DNA from: Devosia elaeis
GTDB lineage: Bacteria > Pseudomonadota > Alphaproteobacteria > Rhizobiales > Devosiaceae
Assembly (NCBI RefSeq): GCF_001650025.1
Contig: NZ_LVVY01000071.1
Coordinates: 1 to 64,000, forward strand
Direction of reading: 5' to 3'
Length of the DNA stretch: 64,000 bases
The notes beneath the pieces were generated by a model. It ran no database searches and was not told the origin of the DNA. It worked only from the letters and a program-made list of their open reading frames with translations. Made by a program: the position numbers and the translations under genes. This document shows, one piece after another, positions 44,175-53,226 of the stretch (positions are counted from its first letter, which is position 1; each line of letters opens with the position of its first letter).

Positions 44175-44456
44175 GAGCGCGGGCTCCTTTTGCTCGTTTC
44201 TTTTCCGACCCGAAGGCGGCGAAAGCAAGTGCCCGCTTGCCGCAGCGAATTGGACAAAATTCAGGCAAAATCGAAAAATTGCATATGAGATGGGCATTCG
44301 CATGCTTTGACACAGTCTCGACACAATGTGTTCCGCAGGCGTGCTCCTGCTTCAAGCCCTTCATTTCCGGCGATTTTTCTGGCGCCAGGCCGGTTTGGCA
44401 CGGCTTTTGAGTCCATGTCCCTGTCGAAAACGATCGCAAGGCAGAAAGGGGCATCC
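44175..44456. other. Divergent region between the hydroxylase and glnK1
   Basis: This region carries the glnK1 sigma-54 promoter (44396-44411) and an inverted repeat GCAAG-TGCCCG-CTTGC at 44225-44240 that could bind an activator such as NtrC. No gene is seen. Confidence 0.5.
44396..44411 (+). promoter_or_regulatory. Sigma-54 promoter of glnK1-amtB1
   Basis: TGGCACG-GCTT-TTGAG matches the -24/-12 pattern except that the -12 GC is GA. The same variant occurs before the second glnK. It lies 46 bp before the start codon. Confidence 0.8.
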
Positions 44457-44795
44457 ATGAAACTGGTGGTTGCAATCATCAAGCCGTCGCGCCTGGAGGA
44501 GGTGCGCCAGGCGCTGAACTCCCTGGACGTGCATGGCATGACCGTCACCGAGGTCAAGGGCTATGGCCGCCAGAAGGGCCATTCCGAGATTTATCGCGGC
44601 ACCGAATATGCGGTGCATTTCCTGCCCAAGCTCAAGGTCGAGATCGCCGTCGACGATGCGCTGGCCGATTCTGTCGGCGCCGCCATCCGCGACGCCGCCC
44701 AGACCGGCCGCATCGGCGATGGCAAGATCTTCATCCTCGATCTCTTGGCCGTCACCCGTATCCGCACCGGCGAAACCGGCGCCTCGGCGCTCTGA
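44457..44795 (+). CDS. glnK: PII nitrogen-signalling protein GlnK (first copy)
   Basis: This 112-residue trimeric PII protein senses ATP/ADP and 2-oxoglutarate and blocks the ammonium channel when nitrogen is plentiful. The T-loop carries the uridylylation site Y51 in IYRGTEYAVHF, and the B-loop reads RTGRIGDGKIF-like (QTGRIGDGKIF). It lies 29 nt before amtB1. It differs from the second GlnK at five conservative positions only (5, 61, 69, 72, 75). Confidence 0.97.
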   Translation: MKLVVAIIKPSRLEEVRQALNSLDVHGMTVTEVKGYGRQKGHSEIYRGTEYAVHFLPKLKVEIAVDDALADSVGAAIRDAAQTGRIGDGKIFILDLLAVTRIRTGETGASAL

Positions 44796-44824
44796 TGCTT
44801 CCCGACTTCAGGAGAACAAAGACA

Positions 44825-46186
44825 ATGACAGGGTTCAAGACTCCCCTAAAGCTGGCGGGCGGCATCACGCTGGCTTCGCTGCTGCTGGCGCTGCCGGCTC
44901 TTGGTCAGGATGCGCCCGCCGAGGCGGTGGTGGAAGCCGCCGCCGGCGGTGAAGCCGCGATTCAGACCCAATATATCCTCAATTCCTTCCTGATGCTGTT
45001 CGGCGGCATCCTGGTGTTCTGGATGGCGGCGGGCTTTGCCATGCTCGAAGCCGGCTTCGTGCGCACCAAGAACGTTTCGATGCAGCTGCTGAAGAACGTC
45101 ACCATGTATTCGCTGGCCTGCCTGGCCTATTACCTGATCGGCTACATGATCATGTATCCGGGCGATGCCTGGCTAGTGGACGGCCTTATCGGGGCCATAG
45201 GCATCGCCGTGCTGGAGCCGGTGGGCCTGGCCGCCGAAGCCGCCGACCTCACCTATGCCACGGTCAGCTCCGACTTCTTCTTCCAGGTGATGTTCTGCGC
45301 CACCGCCGCCTCGATCGTTTCGGGCACCGTGGCCGAGCGCATCAAGCTCCTGCCCTTCCTGATCTTCGTGGCGGCGCTGACCGCTTTGGTCTACCCGATC
45401 CAGGCCTCCTGGAAATGGGGCGGCGGCTTCCTCGACCAGATGGGTTTCCTCGACTTTGCCGGTTCCACCGTCGTGCATTCGGTCGGTGGCTGGGCGGCTT
45501 TGGCCGGCGCCATCATCCTGGGCGCGCGCAAGGGCAAGTACAATCCGGACGGCACCGTGCGCGCCATTCCCGGCTCCAACATGCCGCTGGCCGTGCTCGG
45601 CATGTTCATCCTCTGGATGGGCTGGTACGGCTTTAACGGCGCCTCCCAGCTCGCCATGGGCACGGTCGGCGATATCGCCGATGTCGGCCGCGTCATGGCC
45701 AATACCAATGCCGGCGCCATTGGCGGCGCATTGGCCGCCGCGGCGCTCTCGGCCCTGATCTACAAGAAGGTCGACCTGACCTTCGTGATCAACGGCGCGC
45801 TGGCCGGTCTCGTCTCGGTTACCGCCGAGCCGCTGACGCCGGGCCTGGGTACGGCCTCGCTGATCGGTGCCGTGGGTGGCGCCATCGTGGTCTTCTCGGT
45901 GCCGCTGCTCGATCGGCTCAAGATCGACGACGTGGTCGGCGCCATTCCGGTGCACCTCTTCGCCGGCATCTGGGGCACGATCGCGGTGGTCTTCACCAAT
46001 CCCGATGCCAATATCGGCGTGCAGCTCATCGCCATCGTCACCGTGGGGCTCTTCGTCTTCCTGATCAGCCTCGTGGTCTGGTTCATCCTCAAGGCGATCA
46101 TGGGCCTGCGGCCCAGCGCCGAGGACGAGGATCTGGGTCTCGACGTCGCCGAAGTGGGTGTCGAAGCCTATCCCGAGTTCAAGTAA
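44825..46186 (+). CDS. amtB: Ammonium transporter AmtB (first, divergent type)
   Basis: This 453-residue channel begins with a signal-like hydrophobic segment (LAGGITLASLLLALPALGQD) and then 11 or so membrane helices. Landmarks are FGGILVFWMAAGFAMLEAGFVRTKN, DFAGSTVVHSVGGWAALAGA with the first pore histidine, and IPVHLFAGIWGT with the second. This belongs to the branch of Amt proteins with FWMAAGFAMLEAG, distinct from the classic AmtB encoded 700 bp downstream. It is coupled to glnK1. Confidence 0.93.
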   Translation: MTGFKTPLKLAGGITLASLLLALPALGQDAPAEAVVEAAAGGEAAIQTQYILNSFLMLFGGILVFWMAAGFAMLEAGFVRTKNVSMQLLKNVTMYSLACLAYYLIGYMIMYPGDAWLVDGLIGAIGIAVLEPVGLAAEAADLTYATVSSDFFFQVMFCATAASIVSGTVAERIKLLPFLIFVAALTALVYPIQASWKWGGGFLDQMGFLDFAGSTVVHSVGGWAALAGAIILGARKGKYNPDGTVRAIPGSNMPLAVLGMFILWMGWYGFNGASQLAMGTVGDIADVGRVMANTNAGAIGGALAAAALSALIYKKVDLTFVINGALAGLVSVTAEPLTPGLGTASLIGAVGGAIVVFSVPLLDRLKIDDVVGAIPVHLFAGIWGTIAVVFTNPDANIGVQLIAIVTVGLFVFLISLVVWFILKAIMGLRPSAEDEDLGLDVAEVGVEAYPEFK

Positions 46187-46512
46187 CGCCTCTGGATGGC
46201 CGGGCTTTCGTCCGGCCATCCCGCCGCTTGCCGGCGGCGTGCAGCCCGCGCCCCTCTTGGCCCGCCACAGAGGCTTCCCACTCGCAAATGCGCGGACTGC
46301 ACACCCCTGGCAAGCGCTGCTCAAATATTCAGCAGCAGCGGATGCGGTTGCGTACGGAATAGGCAAGTCCCTGCCTAATTCCGAGTCGCCTTGCGACCCT
46401 TCTTTATAACGTATTGGAAATACACGCCAATTTCGTGCCGGCCTATTTGGCACGCCGCTTGAGTCATCTGTGATCGTTCCAGCATGCGCCGTATCGGCGC
46501 CAAGGGGGTCAC
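46187..46512. other. Intergenic region between amtB1 and glnK2
   Basis: It contains a perfect 10-bp stem (GGATGGCCGG/CCGGCCATCC, 46194-46221) without a T run, an imperfect inverted repeat (GGAATAGGCA/TGCCTAATTCC, 46356-46382), and the glnK2 sigma-54 promoter. No gene is seen. Confidence 0.6.
46448..46463 (+). promoter_or_regulatory. Sigma-54 promoter of glnK2-amtB2
   Basis: TGGCACG-CCGC-TTGAG, followed by TC, has the same core and the same -12 variant as the glnK1 promoter. It lies 50 bp before the start codon. Confidence 0.8.
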
Positions 46513-46851
46513 ATGAAATTGGTAATTGCCATCATCAAGCCGTCCCGGCTCGAAGAGGTCCGGCAGGCGCTCAATTCGCTCGACGTGCACGGCATGACCG
46601 TCACCGAAGTGAAGGGCTATGGCCGCCAGAAGGGCCATTCCGAGATTTATCGCGGCACCGAATATGCCGTGCATTTCCTGCCCAAGCTCAAGATCGAGAT
46701 CGCCGTCGACGATGCCATCGCCGATGCCGTGGGCAGCGCCATCCGCGACGCCGCCCAGACCGGCCGCATCGGCGACGGCAAGATCTTCATCCTCGACCTG
46801 CTGGCGGTCACCCGTATCCGCACCGGCGAAACCGGCGCCTCGGCGCTCTAA
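46513..46851 (+). CDS. glnK: PII nitrogen-signalling protein GlnK (second copy)
   Basis: This 112-residue PII protein is about 96% identical to the first copy, with changes V5I, V61I, L69I, S72A and A75S. The T-loop, including Y51, and the nucleotide-binding residues are identical. It is linked to the classic amtB2 (27 nt). Keeping both copies so similar while the channels differ suggests either recent gene conversion or selection on a common sensor. Confidence 0.97.
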   Translation: MKLVIAIIKPSRLEEVRQALNSLDVHGMTVTEVKGYGRQKGHSEIYRGTEYAVHFLPKLKIEIAVDDAIADAVGSAIRDAAQTGRIGDGKIFILDLLAVTRIRTGETGASAL

Positions 46852-46878
46852 AGCGCGTTCCCTTTCGGAGCTAACATC

Positions 46879-48225
46879 ATGTCATTCAAGACGTCCAAAA
46901 TCCTGGGGAGTGCCGCCCTGGCCTCCCTGCTTCTGGCGCTGCCGGCCCTGGGCCAGGAAGTCGCCGCCGAAGTGCCCGCCGCCATCGAGGAAGTGGCCAC
47001 CATCGACACCGGCGATACCGCCTGGATGCTGGTCTCGACCCTCCTCGTCATCCTGATGACCATTCCGGGCCTGGCCCTGTTCTATGGCGGCCTGGTCCGG
47101 TCCAAGAACATCCTCTCGGTGCTGACCCAGGTTTTCGCCGGTTTCGCGCTGATCGCCCTGCTCTGGGTGACCTATGGCTATTCGCTGGCCTTTGCCGGCC
47201 CCAGCGAGGGCGGCCTTTCCGCCTTTATCGGCGATTTCTCCAATTTCCTGCTCGGCGCCACCGGCCCCGATTCGGTCTCGGGCACCATTCCCGAACTGGT
47301 CTTCGTGGTGTTCCAGCTCACCTTTGCCTGCATCACGGCGACCCTCATCGTCGGCGGCATTGCCGAGCGCATGAAGTTCGGCGCGGTGATGGCGTTCCTG
47401 GCCATCTGGTTCACCTTCTCCTACCTGCCCATCGCCCACATGGTGTGGTCGGGCGCCGGCCTCTTCTTCCAGATGGGCGCGCTCGATTTTGCCGGCGGCA
47501 CCGTGGTGCATATCAATTCGGGTGTGGCCGCCCTGGTCGCCGCCATCGTGCTGGGACCGCGCCTGGGCTATATGAAGGAGCCGATCGCGCCGCATAACCT
47601 GGTCTTCGTCTTCATCGGCGCTTCTCTGCTCTGGGTCGGCTGGTTCGGCTTCAATGCCGGTTCCGCCCTTGCCGCCAACGGCACTGCCGCCCAGGCCTTC
47701 CTCAATACCGTCACCGCACCCGCCGCCGCCGCCCTGGCCTGGGCCCTGGGCGAAAAGCTCACCCGCGGCCACGCCTCGGCCCTGGGCGCTTTCTCGGGTG
47801 CCGTTGCCGGCCTCGTCGCCATCACCCCGGCTGCCGGTTTCTCGGGCACGTTCGGCGCCATCGTGCTGGGCGCCGTGGCCAGCCTCATCTGCCTGTGGGC
47901 CGTGGTCACGCTCAAGCCGATGCTGAAATATGACGACAGCCTCGATGTCTTCGGCATCCATGGCGTGGGCGGCATTGTCGGGGCCATCGGCACCGCCTTC
48001 GTGGCCGACCCGGCCCTGGGCGGCTTCGGTGCCGAAGGCTATGCGCTGGGCGGCCAATTGGTGACGCAGATCCTGGCCGTGCTCGTGGCCATCATCTGGT
48101 CGGCATTGGTCACCCTGGTGGCCCTGCTCATCGTCAAGGCGCTGTTCGGTGGGCTCCGCGTCTCCGATGCCAGCGAGAGCGACGGCCTCGATCTCTCCAC
48201 CCATGGCGAACGCGCCTATAATTGA
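46879..48225 (+). CDS. amtB: Ammonium transporter AmtB (second, classic type)
   Basis: This 448-residue channel has a signal peptide-like start (GSAALASLLLALPALGQE) and 11 helices. Classic landmarks are PGLALFYGGLVRSKNILSVL, DFAGGTVVHINSGVAALVAAIVLGPR with the first pore histidine, and FGIHGVGGIVGAIGTAF with the second. It is coupled to glnK2. A perfect 10-bp hairpin (ATGGGCGGCC/GGCCGCCCAT, 48235-48258) follows but has no T run. Confidence 0.95.
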   Translation: MSFKTSKILGSAALASLLLALPALGQEVAAEVPAAIEEVATIDTGDTAWMLVSTLLVILMTIPGLALFYGGLVRSKNILSVLTQVFAGFALIALLWVTYGYSLAFAGPSEGGLSAFIGDFSNFLLGATGPDSVSGTIPELVFVVFQLTFACITATLIVGGIAERMKFGAVMAFLAIWFTFSYLPIAHMVWSGAGLFFQMGALDFAGGTVVHINSGVAALVAAIVLGPRLGYMKEPIAPHNLVFVFIGASLLWVGWFGFNAGSALAANGTAAQAFLNTVTAPAAAALAWALGEKLTRGHASALGAFSGAVAGLVAITPAAGFSGTFGAIVLGAVASLICLWAVVTLKPMLKYDDSLDVFGIHGVGGIVGAIGTAFVADPALGGFGAEGYALGGQLVTQILAVLVAIIWSALVTLVALLIVKALFGGLRVSDASESDGLDLSTHGERAYN

Positions 48226-48384
48226 TCCAAACCCATGGGCGGCCACCCGGCCGCCCATCTCCCCCGGCCAGGGGCGCGCAGCGATCGGCCGATGGTTAGC
48301 ATGCGATTAACCACAGCGGGCTAGCATGGCCCCATTACGGCTCGCTGCTCTGGTGCGCGGGTCGGCAACCAGTAATGCGTGTCC

Positions 48385-51087
48385 ATGCCCAGCCATCCCG
48401 TCCCCATGATCGACGATGTCCGCCCCGTGACCCAGCGTACGGGCGGCCGCAGCAATTCCAGCCGCAGCGCCAAGGCGCCGATGCCGCCCCCGGCCATCGC
48501 CATCCGCATTCCGCTGCGCCTGGCGGGCATGCTGCTGCTGGCGCTCTGTGCCATCGTGCTGGTCTCGCTGGCCTCCTGGTCGGTGGACGATCCCTCCCTG
48601 TCGCTGGCCACCGCCAAGACGCCCGCCAATTGGCTGGGCTTTCCCGGCGCGGTGATCGCCGACCTGGTCTTCCAGTTCCTGGGCCTGGCCGGCCTGGTCA
48701 TGGTCGTGCCGCTGGCGCTGTGGGGCTGGGCCATGGTGCGGCGCTATGCGGTGACCCGGCTGGGCATGCGCGTGCTCGCCTGGATCGGCGCGACCGTGCT
48801 GTTCGCCGGCGTCTTCTCCTTCATCGCCATGCCCGAAACCTGGCCCCTGCCCACCGGGCTCGGCGGCCTGGCCGGCATGATGTTCACCAATCTGGCCGCC
48901 ATGATCGCCGGCTCCGATCCGCAGCCGGTCACCTCGACGCTGTTCGCCATCATCCTGGCCGCGCCGGCCCTGGCGCTGCTCTGGATGGCCATGGGCCTGG
49001 GCGCCGCCGTGCCGGCCAAGCCGCAGAAGGCCGGCGCCGCCCGCCGGGCCGATGCCGAGGACGAGCGCGACCCCAATCCTTTGGTGGAAGTGGCCATGGG
49101 CGCCATCGTCCATATGGGCTATTCGCTGCGCACCGCCTTCCGCCGGGCCCGCGCCGCCCATGCCGAACGCCGCGCCGCCGAGCAGATGGACGATTTCGAC
49201 CATGCCGCCGAACCCCGCATGGATGGCGGCGCGCCCGAAGTGGTGGTCGATCGCGAGCCCGTCATGGCGAGCCCGCAGCGCCATATCCACGCCCCGGCCC
49301 GCTATGCCGAGCCCAGTTTCGAGCCCAGCGCCCGCATCCTGGCGCAGCCGGCCTATGATGATACCGCCATCGATTATCCCGAAGAGGATGACGACATCCC
49401 CTTCGTGCCCGATGCGCCGCTGCCCAACCGGACGCAGCGCGGCGATTCGCGCTTCCATCCCGCCGATCCGGCGGCCCCGCGCGTGCCCGTGGCCGCCCCG
49501 GCGCCCCGCCCGGCCCAGGGCCAGCGGGTGTTCCGCGAGGCGCAGGGTTCCCTGCTGGACGAACCGGCCGGGTTCGAACTGCCCGAGCTGAGCCTGCTGG
49601 CCGAGCCCAAGCGCTCCGGTCCCTCGCCCGAGCATGCCCCGGCGCGGCTGGAGGAAATGGCGCGCCAGCTCGAAGCGGTGCTGCAGGATTTCGGCGTTAA
49701 GGGCGATATCATCAATGTCCGCCCCGGCCCGGTCGTTACCCTGTTCGAGCTGGAACCGGCTCCGGGCATCAAGTCGAGCCGCGTCATTTCGCTGGCCGAC
49801 GACATCGCCCGCTCGATGAGCGCCATTTCGGCCCGCGTCGCCGTGGTGCCGGGGCGCAATGCCATCGGCATCGAATTGCCCAATCAGAGCCGGGAAACCG
49901 TCTATTTCCGCGAAATGCTGGCCTCGTCCGATTTCGAGAAGATGAAGGGCAAGCTGCCCATCTGCCTGGGCAAGACCATCGGTGGCGAGCCCGTCATCGC
50001 CGACCTGGCGCGCATGCCCCACCTGCTCATCGCCGGCACGACCGGCTCGGGCAAGTCGGTGGGCATCAATACCTTCATTCTCAGCCTGCTCTACCAGATG
50101 ACGCCCGAGCAGTGCCGCATGATCATGATCGACCCCAAAATGCTGGAACTCTCGATCTATGACGGCATTCCGCACCTGCTGACGCCCGTGGTCACCGATC
50201 CGCAAAAGGCGGTGGTGGCGCTCAAATGGGCGGTGCGCGAGATGGAAGACCGCTATCGCAAGATGAGCAAGATCGGCGTGCGCAATATCGACGGCTTCAA
50301 CCAGCGCGTCGCCGAAGCGGCCAAGGAAGGCCGCACCATCACCCGCACGGTGCAGACCGGCTTCGACCGCGAAACCGGGGAAGCGATCTTCGAGTCCGAG
50401 GAATTCGATCTCGAGCCCTTGCCCTATATCGTCATCATCGTCGACGAAATGGCCGACCTGATGATGGTGGCCGGCAAGGATATCGAAGGCGCCATCCAGC
50501 GCCTGGCCCAGATGGCCCGCGCCGCCGGCATCCACATGGTCACGGCGACCCAGCGCCCCTCGGTCGACGTCATCACCGGCACGATCAAGGCCAATTTCCC
50601 CACCCGCATCTCCTTCATGGTGACGTCCAAGATCGACTCCCGCACCATCCTGGGCGAGCAGGGGGCCGAACAGCTCCTGGGCAATGGCGACATGCTCTAC
50701 ATGGCCTCGGGCGGCCGCACCAAGCGCCTGCACGGCGCCTTCGTCTCCGATGCCGAAGTGGAATCGGTGGTCAATCATTTGAAGAGCCAGGGCACGCCCG
50801 ACTACCTCGACAACATCACCGAGGAAGACGACGAGGGTGGCGATTTCGGCGCCGATGCCATGGGCGAGAGCGGCGGCGGCTCGGGCGACGAGCTCTACGA
50901 CAAGGCCGTCCATGTGGTGCTGACCGACAAGAAGGCCTCGACCTCCTATGTGCAGCGGCGCCTGGGGGTAGGCTATAACAAGGCCGCCACCCTGATCGAG
51001 CGCATGGAACGCGAAGGCGTGATCAGCCCCGCCAATCATGCAGGCAAGCGCGAAATCCTCGTCGGCAACAACGCCGACGGCTATTGA
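48385..51087 (+). CDS. ftsK: DNA translocase FtsK
   Basis: FtsK pumps chromosome DNA through the closing septum and activates XerCD at dif. The 900-residue protein has four N-terminal membrane helices (about 30-190), a variable Pro/Ala-rich linker (about 210-410), the RecA-like motor with Walker [14 protein letters not shown] near residue 555 and Walker [15 protein letters not shown], and the C-terminal gamma winged helix ([28 protein letters not shown]) that reads KOPS. ATG 48385 or the GTG two codons earlier may be the start. Confidence 0.96.
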   Translation: MPSHPVPMIDDVRPVTQRTGGRSNSSRSAKAPMPPPAIAIRIPLRLAGMLLLALCAIVLVSLASWSVDDPSLSLATAKTPANWLGFPGAVIADLVFQFLGLAGLVMVVPLALWGWAMVRRYAVTRLGMRVLAWIGATVLFAGVFSFIAMPETWPLPTGLGGLAGMMFTNLAAMIAGSDPQPVTSTLFAIILAAPALALLWMAMGLGAAVPAKPQKAGAARRADAEDERDPNPLVEVAMGAIVHMGYSLRTAFRRARAAHAERRAAEQMDDFDHAAEPRMDGGAPEVVVDREPVMASPQRHIHAPARYAEPSFEPSARILAQPAYDDTAIDYPEEDDDIPFVPDAPLPNRTQRGDSRFHPADPAAPRVPVAAPAPRPAQGQRVFREAQGSLLDEPAGFELPELSLLAEPKRSGPSPEHAPARLEEMARQLEAVLQDFGVKGDIINVRPGPVVTLFELEPAPGIKSSRVISLADDIARSMSAISARVAVVPGRNAIGIELPNQSRETVYFREMLASSDFEKMKGKLPICLGKTIGGEPVIADLARMPHLLIAGTTGSGKSVGINTFILSLLYQMTPEQCRMIMIDPKMLELSIYDGIPHLLTPVVTDPQKAVVALKWAVREMEDRYRKMSKIGVRNIDGFNQRVAEAAKEGRTITRTVQTGFDRETGEAIFESEEFDLEPLPYIVIIVDEMADLMMVAGKDIEGAIQRLAQMARAAGIHMVTATQRPSVDVITGTIKANFPTRISFMVTSKIDSRTILGEQGAEQLLGNGDMLYMASGGRTKRLHGAFVSDAEVESVVNHLKSQGTPDYLDNITEEDDEGGDFGADAMGESGGGSGDELYDKAVHVVLTDKKASTSYVQRRLGVGYNKAATLIERMEREGVISPANHAGKREILVGNNADGY

Positions 51088-51154
51088 GCCGCGCAACGGC
51101 AATCGGGATCGTTTCGGCCCGCTTGCCGTTGCTCCTCCCACAAGGGAGTGCGCC

Positions 51155-51703
51155 ATGGATGCGAGCGACAATGTCATCTATTTCGGCTATACCGGCCCCA
51201 TCGAGCCCGGCGGGGTCGGGCGGCTGGCCGGAGCGCTCAATTCAGCCGTCAACAACGGCGCCGATATCGTGCACCTGGCCTTCAGCTCCAATGGTGGGTA
51301 TGTCGCCGACGGAGTCTATCTCTACAATCATATCCGCGCCCTGCCGCTGCATCTGGTGATCTACAATACCGGCTCGGTGGGCTCGATTGCCGTCTCGGTC
51401 TTCCTGGCCGCCGACGAGCGCTATTGTTCCAAGCACGCCATGTTCATGATTCATCCGACCACGATGGGCCATTCGGAGGGCATGAGCGCCCGCCGCCTGC
51501 AATCAACGCTGGATGCGGCACTGGCGGACGATGATCGCACGGACAATATCCTGCGTGAGCGGAGCCGGATTCCCGACGCGGTTCTGGCCTCGCGCCGCCA
51601 CAGCGAGGTCCATATCGCGCCCGCTGAGGCCCGCGATTATGGCTTTGTCGATGCCGTGCGCGAGTTCGCGCTGCCAAAGGGGCATGAGATCGTTCAGATC
51701 TAG
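51155..51703 (+). CDS. Orphan ClpP-like serine peptidase-fold protein
   Basis: The 182-residue product has a ClpP/crotonase-like fold: the FSSNGG turn corresponds to ClpP's N-S-P-G-G, the nucleophile is in GSVGSIA (Ser77), and the histidine in FMIHPTT (His100). The usual triad aspartate falls at Glu151 in HSEVHIAPAEARDYGFVDAV. No propeptide and no Clp ATPase gene is nearby. It may be an active ClpP-like peptidase of altered type or a degraded relative. GGGAG precedes ATG 51155. It is 67 nt after ftsK, possibly by chance. Confidence 0.8.
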   Translation: MDASDNVIYFGYTGPIEPGGVGRLAGALNSAVNNGADIVHLAFSSNGGYVADGVYLYNHIRALPLHLVIYNTGSVGSIAVSVFLAADERYCSKHAMFMIHPTTMGHSEGMSARRLQSTLDAALADDDRTDNILRERSRIPDAVLASRRHSEVHIAPAEARDYGFVDAVREFALPKGHEIVQI

Positions 51704-51774
51704 GCTGGATTCGGTCATTTCCTCCTCCCGAGGGCCCCGGGCGGCCTGCGCCGTCCGGAGAATGCTGGCCCGCT

Positions 51775-51996
51775 TCAGCGGTTCTGGTTCTTGTTGTTCT
51801 GGCCTTGCTGACCCTGCTGGCCCTGCTGGTTCTGGCCGGACTGCTGCCCGCCCTTATTGCCCTGCCGGTTGCGATCCATGTCCTGGTCGTTCCGGTTCTC
51901 CTGCCGGCCTTGCTGGCCCTGCTGGTTCTGGCCGGATTGCTGGCCACCCATGTCGCCCTGGCGATTGCGGTCGAATTGCTTGTCGCGATTGGTCAT
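51775..51996 (-). CDS. Gln/Asn/Gly-rich tandem-repeat small protein
   Basis: I do not recognise a family. The 73-residue product is made of Gln, Asn, Gly, Arg and Asp with almost no hydrophobic residues. Two 22-residue units (residues 9-30 and 41-62) share 20 positions, starting DRNRQG and including GGQQSGQNQQGQQG. A good ribosome site (GGAG about 5 to 9 nt upstream of ATG 51996) supports that it is a real gene. It should be intrinsically disordered. The composition resembles stress or desiccation hydrophilins or prion-like segments; this is only a comparison of composition. Confidence 0.65.
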   Translation of the reverse strand: MTNRDKQFDRNRQGDMGGQQSGQNQQGQQGRQENRNDQDMDRNRQGNKGGQQSGQNQQGQQGQQGQNNKNQNR

Positions 51997-52102
51997 CTGG
52001 AGTCTCCTCCTCGGGCCGGACACCATTGTCCGGTGCAGCTAGAACGGCCTGACTTTTGCAGCGTTCCGGGACCAAACAAGAGTTGATCGCGCCCCATGGA
52101 CT

Positions 52103-52142
52103 CTATTTCAGTTTTTGCTTATATAAGTATAGACTGAAATAG
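52103..52142. promoter_or_regulatory. Nested inverted repeats before the SRPBCC-ArsR operon
   Basis: CTATTTCAGT (52103-52112) and ACTGAAATAG (52133-52142) form perfect 10-bp arms. Between them lies the palindrome CTTATATAAG (52118-52127). The region is AT-rich and 11 bp from the start codon. It is the likely operator/promoter for autoregulation by the ArsR protein. Confidence 0.6.
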
Positions 52143-52153
52143 GGAGAGCGGGT

Positions 52154-52801
52154 ATGAGCTTCGATCTTGCTGCCCATCTGGGCATGATGCGACGGGAGGT
52201 GCGCGACCTGGAGCGCGACGGCCAGAAAGCCAAGGCGGTGATCGCCGCCCGGCTCTACGACACCGACGCCGCCGATCTCTGGGACGCGCTGACCCGCCCC
52301 GAGCGCATCCGCCGCTGGTTCGCGCCGGTCAGCGGCGAGCTGGTCCTGGGCGGCCGCTACCAGGTGGAAAACAATGCCGGCGGCACCATCACCGAATGCG
52401 AGACCAACAGGAAGATCGCCCTGACCTGGGAATTCGGCGGCGCGGTGAGCTGGGTCAATGTCACGCTGACCCCGCAGGCGGGCGGCACGCTGCTCGAGCT
52501 CGAACATATCGCCCATGTCAGCCCCCATTGGGACCAGTTCGGGCCGGGCGCGGTCGGTGTCGGCTGGGACCTGGGCTTTATGGGATTGTCGCGCCACCTG
52601 GCCGAGCCGGAAGCCGACGTGCCGGCCGAGGCGGTGGAAGGCTGGACCGCGACCCAGGAATACAAGGACTTCGTGCGCAGCTCCAGCGACGATTGGGGCC
52701 GCGCCGACATTGCCGCCGGCGAGGATCGCGATGCCGCCCTGGCCGCGGCCGAGGCGACGCGCAGCTTTTATACCGGCGAGAGCATTCCGGCGGATCATTG
52801 A
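52154..52801 (+). CDS. SRPBCC (AHSA1-like) domain protein
   Basis: This 215-residue protein has an activator-of-Hsp90-homologue 1-like START fold: YDTDAADLWDALTRPERIRRWFAPVSGELVLGGRY opens the domain and LTPQAGGTLLELEH ... W closes it. Such proteins bind hydrophobic ligands. It overlaps the downstream ArsR gene by one base (TGATG), a pairing seen in many bacteria. The ligand is unknown. Upstream inverted repeats probably control both genes. Confidence 0.88.
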   Translation: MSFDLAAHLGMMRREVRDLERDGQKAKAVIAARLYDTDAADLWDALTRPERIRRWFAPVSGELVLGGRYQVENNAGGTITECETNRKIALTWEFGGAVSWVNVTLTPQAGGTLLELEHIAHVSPHWDQFGPGAVGVGWDLGFMGLSRHLAEPEADVPAEAVEGWTATQEYKDFVRSSSDDWGRADIAAGEDRDAALAAAEATRSFYTGESIPADH

Positions 52802-53133
52802 TGCACGCCTTCGACGTCCTGGGCGACCCCGTCCGTCGCCGCATTCTCGAACTCCTGGCCGAGCGCGAACATGCCTCGGGCGAGGTGGTGGCGGTGATCG
52901 CCGCCGAATTCGGGATTTCCCAGGCCGGGGTCAGCCAGCATCTCAAGGTGCTGCGCGAGAACGGCTTCGCCCTGGTGCGCCCCGAGGGGACGCGGCGGGT
53001 CTATCGGCTCGATAGCGCGCCCCTGCGCGATATCGACGATTGGCTGGAGCGGTTCCGCGTCTTCTGGCCGGTGCGCATGGCGGCGCTCGACACCGAAATC
53101 GCGCGCGGCAAGAAGGAGAGGGGCGCGCTTTAA
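52801..53133 (+). CDS. ArsR/SmtB family transcriptional regulator
   Basis: The 110-residue repressor has the winged helix FDVLGDPVRRRILELLAEREHASGEVVAVIAAEFGISQAGVSQHLKVLRENGFALVRPEG region and no cysteine or metal site, so it is not a metal sensor of the ArsR kind. It belongs to the group that is paired with SRPBCC proteins. The coding sequence overlaps the SRPBCC gene; both are probably repressed through the nested inverted repeats. Confidence 0.9.
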   Translation: MHAFDVLGDPVRRRILELLAEREHASGEVVAVIAAEFGISQAGVSQHLKVLRENGFALVRPEGTRRVYRLDSAPLRDIDDWLERFRVFWPVRMAALDTEIARGKKERGAL

Positions 53134-53226
53134 ACCCTGTTCAGCATGGGCATGGAACTTTCCACCTCTTGCCGCAATTGCTGCCTAGGTTAGGGTCAAC
53201 CAAAAGCCTGCAAGGACTGTCCGCCC

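Noticed and set aside
46194-46221. Terminator after amtB1
   Set aside because: The 10-bp stem is perfect but has no T run; reported only as a hairpin in the intergenic entry.
48307-51177. A 956-codon minus-strand frame opposite ftsK
   Set aside because: Shadow composition; FtsK on the plus strand is certain.
51805-52086. A plus-strand frame of Leu/Val/Ala repeats that looks like a membrane protein
   Set aside because: It is the complement of the CAG/CAA-rich codons of the Q/N/G-rich gene on the minus strand; only the latter has a good ribosome site.
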